NCBI GenBank assembly: GCA_030998015.1
Contig: JARWMV010000048.1
Location: forward strand, 43,646-107,645
Length of the DNA stretch: 64,000 nucleotides
Direction of reading: 5' to 3'
Source of the DNA: Ceratorhiza oryzae-sativae
Taxonomy: Eukaryota > Basidiomycota > Agaricomycetes > Cantharellales > Ceratobasidiaceae
Below the pieces are notes generated by a model that had not been told where the DNA came from, did not search any database, and worked only from the letters and a program-made list of their open reading frames with translations. Positions 59,647-64,000 of this stretch are shown here, piece by piece (the first letter of the stretch is position 1; every line of letters begins with the position of its first letter). The translations under genes were made by a program, and so were the position numbers.

Positions 59647-62600
59647 ATGTTGGAGGACCCCAATATAACCCCTACCGCAGATGTATGTTACCTCAAGAAG
59701 TCTAGTAATCAATCAATAATATACACTACGGTAGAGGGAATCATGGAACCAGCTAAGACGCTGATTGACTCAGGATCTTCAACCAACTTCATCGATAAGG
59801 CCTATTCAAGGGAAAAAGGGATTCCAACCACTCCCCTCAAACACAAGAAATCAATTGTGGCCATTGATGGAAATGAAATCAAGGATGCCATAGAAGAAAG
59901 GGCAGAACTAAACATCGAAGTGGAAGGGAAGACACTAAAATGCTCCCTTTATGTAATGACCCTAGGTGACACAGACATAGTCCTAGGGAAAGAATGGCTT
60001 GAAGAAGCAGAACCTATCATAGATTGGAAAGACCTTACCATCTCATACCCAACGAAATCAAGGCAAGGGCAGCAAGTGAAAGCCTACAAATCCCAGAAGA
60101 ATTTAGGGATTTTGAAGACCTATTTGGGGAAGAAGGTTTCCGAGAACTTCCACCCCACCGAGGTAACCTAGACTTCAAAATGGACCTGATCGAGGGAGCG
60201 GAGCTGCCAAAGCCTGCAAAGAGGTACAGTATGTGCCAGCAGAAACAAAGGCGCTCAGGGAGTACCTAGAGGAGGAACTAAGAAACGGGAAAATAAGGCC
60301 CAGCCAGTCAGTTGTAGCTGCACCCTGTTTCTATGTGAACAAAGCAGATGGAGGGCTTAGGTTGGTAGTCGACTACCGTAAGATGAATGACATCACCAAG
60401 CCAGACAGGTTTCCACTTCCAATCCAAATAGAATTGATTGAGAGACTGAAGGATGCAACCATCTATTCAAAAATGGATGTTCGATGGGGGTTCAACAACA
60501 TCAGGGTAAAAGAGGGAGACGAATGGAAAACAGCTTTCAGGACAGGAGAAGGCCAGTTTGAATGCTTGGTCATGCCATTCGGAGTAAAAGAAGGACCAAG
60601 AACCTTTACCAGGTTCATGATGGAAAAGTTCCGTGATATAATAGACGATTATGTGGTAATCTACATGGACGATGTACTAGTGTTTTCCAGAAACAGGGAA
60701 GAACACGTACAACATGTCAGGGAAGTGTTAAGAAGAATGAGGGAAAACCACCTCTTCCTCAAACCACACAAGTGTCAGTTCTTTGTGAAGGAGGTAAGCT
60801 TCATTGGAATTGTCATATCCCCAGAAGGGATATCGATGGAAAAGGAAAAGGTAAAGGCAGTTCTAGAATGGCCAGAACCTAACACAGTAAAAGAAGTCCA
60901 AGCCTTCCTAGGCTTCGTGGGGTTCTATAGAAGGTGGATAGAGAAGTTTAGTACCTTAGCCAAACCCCTCACAGATCTCACCCAAAAAGATGTCAAATTC
61001 CTGTGGGAAAGAAAACAACAGGAAGCATTTGAAGCTATCAAAGAAGCAGTAGCAAGAGAACCGGTCCTGATCCACCCAAACCCAAACAGGCCATACATAC
61101 TGGAAACAGACGCCTCAGGAGTGGCCATGGGGGCGGTACTAAGCCAAAAGGGTGATGACAACCGATTGCATCCAATTGCCTTCCTATCGAAGAGCTTCAC
61201 CCCACCAGAGAAAAATTATGACACCTACGACAAGGAGTTGCTTGCAATTGTTAGGTCCTTAGAGCACTGGAGGTTATACTTAGAAGGGACAGAGGAACCT
61301 ATTGTGATATACACTGACCATAGGAACCTCCAGTACTGGCAAAATGCCCAGATGTGGAATAGAAGGCATGCCAGATGGTATCTCACTCTGGCACCCTTCA
61401 ATTTTCAGATTGTGTACAGACCAGGGAAACTCTCACAGAAGCCAGATGCCCTTTCCAGAAGGAGCGACCATGGGGATACCCCTATGGAACCACAGATCAT
61501 GATTCCAGAAGAAAGGTTCATAGGTTTCATGGCAGAAGTACAGGGGAATTTCTGGGAAGAGCTTAAAGAAGCTCAGGAAGAAGACGAATCTATCAGATCC
61601 TTAAGGCTGAGTGTGGCAAATAAAGAACAACTACCGCCCTCAGTACAGAAGGAATTTAGACGGTATGAAATGAAGGAGGGCCTATTAAGGTATGACGATA
61701 GGCTCTACATCCCAGATGACAAGGACTTGAGGTTGAGTCTCCTTGAGGAGTGCCATGACCCCAGTGGCAGGTCATCAGGGACAAGCCCGAACACTAGAAT
61801 TACTATCAAGGGATTACTATTGGCCAGGAATGAAGGCCCAAGTAAACCGATACGTGGAATCTTGTGAAACGTGTCAAAGAAGCAAAGGACACAAACAAGG
61901 CACTCCCTGAAGTCCTTACCAATCCCATGGAAACCATGGGCAGATGTCGCATATGATTTCATGTCAAATTACCTGTCTCAAAGGGGTACGACAGTATTTG
62001 ACAGTTGTAGATCGCTTCTCCGGCAGGCCCATTTTGTACCATGTCTGGAGAGCACCAATGCAGAAGAACTGGCAGAAATATTCATAAGGGAAGTATGGAG
62101 ACATCACGGGACCCCAGAAACCACTGTCTCAGACTGAGGGCCAACCTTTAACAGCCAATTCCTAAACGCCCTATACAAAGGAATTGGGACAAAGCCCAGA
62201 TTCTCCACTGCTTTCCATCCAGAAACAGATGGTCTGTCGGAAAGGACAAATCAATGGGTAGAAGGGTTCTTAAGAACCTTCTGCAATTATAGACAAGATG
62301 ATTGGGTAAAATGGTTACCCATTGCCAAATTCTGCCATAACAACCACATAAATGCTACAACAGGACAAACCCCATTTGAAACAGTATATGGAAAAAACCC
62401 AAGATGGGTTGTCCGAGAGGGAGAAGAACCATCTGAGGCACCCGCTGCAGACAACATGCGTAATCAAATGGAAAAGGTATGGGATGAGGCAAGAGCCTCA
62501 ATGGAATTACACCAACAAATGGAAAAGAAAGGGAGGGAATTCGAGGTAGGAGACAAGGTTTGGCTGCTCCTAACAAACCTCTTGTCCAAGAGACCCTCCA

Positions 62601-62665
62601 AGAAACTGGACAACCGAAAAGGGGGGCCCTTTGAAATCACAGAAAAGATCTCATCCCACGCATAT
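59647..62665 (+). pseudogene. pol of element 1 (protease-RT-RNase H-integrase, broken)
   Basis: Aspartic protease core TLIDSGSSTNFID (about 59755-59800). After a frame change, reverse transcriptase with VVDYRKMND, MPFGVKEGPRTF and the YMDD catalytic box (60661-60672). Then RNase H with LETDASGVAMGAVL, YDKELLAIV and YTDHRNLQYW (61100-61340). A frame change disrupts the H2C2 zinc-binding segment at about 61755-61770. The integrase core has a further shift near 62010-62025 and a TGA at 62136-62138 in the conserved SD-x-GP segment (a CGA to TGA type change). Downstream pieces CHNNHINATTGQTPFETVYG and GPFEITEKISSHAY lead straight into LTR 2. It cannot encode a working polyprotein. Confidence 0.8.
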
Positions 62666-63343
62666 TGTTATGACCCGCCTAGCAGACATAACCTAACAAC
62701 CGAATATTGTACAGATTTATGGCATTTTTCCCGAAGCGGAACAAACCATAAACAGGATCACGTGATCTCGGCGCTTACCTAACGATTAAGCGCCGGTGGT
62801 TACCCTGAACTCGCTCCAGCGTTTCTCTCCCATGTTACCTGGAGCGAGGAGCGAGTTGTCACGTGATCTCGGCGCTTACCTAACGATTAAGCGCCGGTGG
62901 TTACCCTGAACTCGCTCCAGCGTTTCTCTCCCATGTTACCTGGAGCGAGGAGCGAGTTGTCACGTGACCTCGGCGCTTATTCAGCGATTAAGCGCCGGGT
63001 GCTTAAGTCCAAAAGGTCACATGACCCTTGGACCTCGCGCGGCTCTATAAGATTCGGAGCCGCACAAACTTAAGACAAACAATTACCTAACCCATAGTAC
63101 TGTACATAACCTACACCTACTGCGGAGTGTGCTTAGATAATACGTCCGCAGCCACCGCAGCCACAGGTATATATAAGGAGGATAAAGCAAGACTGGATGC
63201 CTCAGCTTGCTTTATCTCGTCAACCACCATAGACCATAGCAAACACTGTAACTAGAACACTCAATACATACCGCATAGCACCAAACCGTCAACGCAGCCA
63301 CTACTTAAGTGCTCCACAAGGGAGCCTCCAGAGGGTCATGACA
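62666..63343 (+). repeat. LTR of element 2 (LTR 2)
   Basis: 678 bp, starting TGTTATGACCC and ending GGGTCATGACA. It has two U3 repeat units (starts near 62798 and 62899), CTATAAG at 63044-63050, TATATAA near 63170 and the same self-priming pair. Downstream it is followed by a fresh leader and gag start, so it acts as the 5' LTR of a second element. Upstream it directly abuts the integrase of element 1. Confidence 0.8.
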
Positions 63344-63464
63344 TTATAAAGCAAGCTCTTAACTTAACTAGTGGCGAACATAAGTATACTGCACAGATAC
63401 TAAGGGCTGAGTACACGAGAAAACCAGCTAACTCCTGTGATACATAAGAGAACACGAAGAAACT

Positions 63465-64000
63465 ATGTCACAGAGACCACAAACTCGATCTCAAAGCAGG
63501 GCGGCAAATAGTAGGCCACAATCACCCAAACCCATTGCTTCCCCAGAGGCGGAAGGTAACCCAGATGAGACCCTCCAAGGAATGCCAGGGGGGTTGCCAC
63601 AAAACCCACGACCAGTGGCTCAGCCCAACCCCACTCGGGCCCCCATCCTGGGAGGGGAAATAGGGGGAATACCACTCCGCAGCCCTCAACCGCCAATTCA
63701 CCTGATAAATCCAGACCCAGAAGATATCTCAAATCCAGAGAGGGATGAGGTAGAAGATATGACCCGAACCATATACGAACAAGGCACGGCCTTGGCGGAA
63801 GAGGCAAGGGCACAACCCCAGCCAGGTCCCGGAACCATAGCCACTGCCAACCCTATTCACACCATTGCCACGGCCATCAGGGCGGGGCTCAAGGAACTTC
63901 GAGACAATAATCATAGGGAACTAGAAAAGGCAATCACAGGTATAAATCAGTGTCAAATATCACTAACCCAACAAGAAGGAAACGTGGACTGGATGGTAAG
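63465..64000 (+). CDS. gag of element 2 (partial, runs off window)
   Basis: Begins MSQRPQTRSQSRAANSRPQS, nearly identical to gag of element 1, and stays open to the window end. Differences are scattered single bases, several of them C/T or G/A. The intact frame and the two close copies suggest recent activity of this family. Whether the rest of this element is intact cannot be seen. Confidence 0.75.
   Translation, partial: MSQRPQTRSQSRAANSRPQSPKPIASPEAEGNPDETLQGMPGGLPQNPRPVAQPNPTRAPILGGEIGGIPLRSPQPPIHLINPDPEDISNPERDEVEDMTRTIYEQGTALAEEARAQPQPGPGTIATANPIHTIATAIRAGLKELRDNNHRELEKAITGINQCQISLTQQEGNVDWMV

Larger units (their letters stand above)
57678..62665 (+). mobile_element. Ty3/Gypsy (Tf1/sushi-type) retrotransposon, internal region of element 1
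   Basis: The internal region follows LTR 1 and carries gag and pol, both broken. Domain order is gag, zinc knuckle, aspartic protease, reverse transcriptase, RNase H, zinc-binding H2C2, integrase. It stops abruptly where LTR 2 begins, inside the C-terminal part of integrase, without a polypurine tract, so the 3' end of this copy is missing from the window. Confidence 0.85.

Overview
This window is nuclear DNA of a filamentous basidiomycete. The genes are broken by many 45-60 nt GT-AG introns, and the families present (copper-fist regulator, fungal Ctr transporters, Fre-type reductases, a TRANK1-like helicase, a Tf1/sushi-type Ty3 element) are typical of Agaricomycetes. A Rhizoctonia/Ceratobasidiaceae-like genome is my best guess; that is inference from gene content, not a database match. 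All exon structures were read by eye, so outer gene limits are firmer than internal splice sites.

Layout. 0.7-6.9 kb: three minus-strand housekeeping genes, namely a Rab4-type GTPase, a peroxisomal dienoyl-CoA isomerase/enoyl-CoA hydratase and a dynamin-like GTPase. 8.5-23.3 kb: a copper/iron acquisition region with a copper-fist transcription factor, two ferric/cupric reductases (FRE-1, FRE-2), a decayed MFS transporter, a PLP aminotransferase and a Ctr copper transporter (CTR-1). 23.5-46 kb: a fragment of an adenylation-domain gene, a GNAT acetyltransferase, two head-to-head cysteine-synthase/rhodanese fusions, a second Ctr transporter (CTR-2), an apparently intact MFS transporter, a second GNAT and an NRPS-like adenylating enzyme. 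46.3-54.1 kb: HIS1 (ATP phosphoribosyltransferase) and a large SF1 helicase. 54.1-64 kb: transposon land, with a strongly CpG-depleted block carrying a dead DDE transposase, then a Tf1-like LTR retrotransposon cut short by the LTR of a second copy.

How it fits together. Reductases convert Cu(II)/Fe(III) to Cu(I)/Fe(II) outside the cell, Ctr proteins import Cu(I), and a copper-fist protein is the usual regulator of both. All three parts lie within 27 kb. Three intergenic regions serving FRE-1, FRE-2/CTR-1 and CTR-2 share a near-identical 28-bp element, TTGC[CG]CG-N4-GGCGCT[AT]AAAT[AG]CCTCA, whose first half resembles the yeast Mac1 site. This is the most interesting signal in the window.

A second large-scale pattern is that five gene families (Cys-synthase/rhodanese, GNAT, adenylation enzyme, Ctr, MFS) each occur twice, once on each side of about 29.2 kb and always in opposite orientation. 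This looks like an old, rearranged inverted segmental duplication in which one copy of several pairs is decaying.
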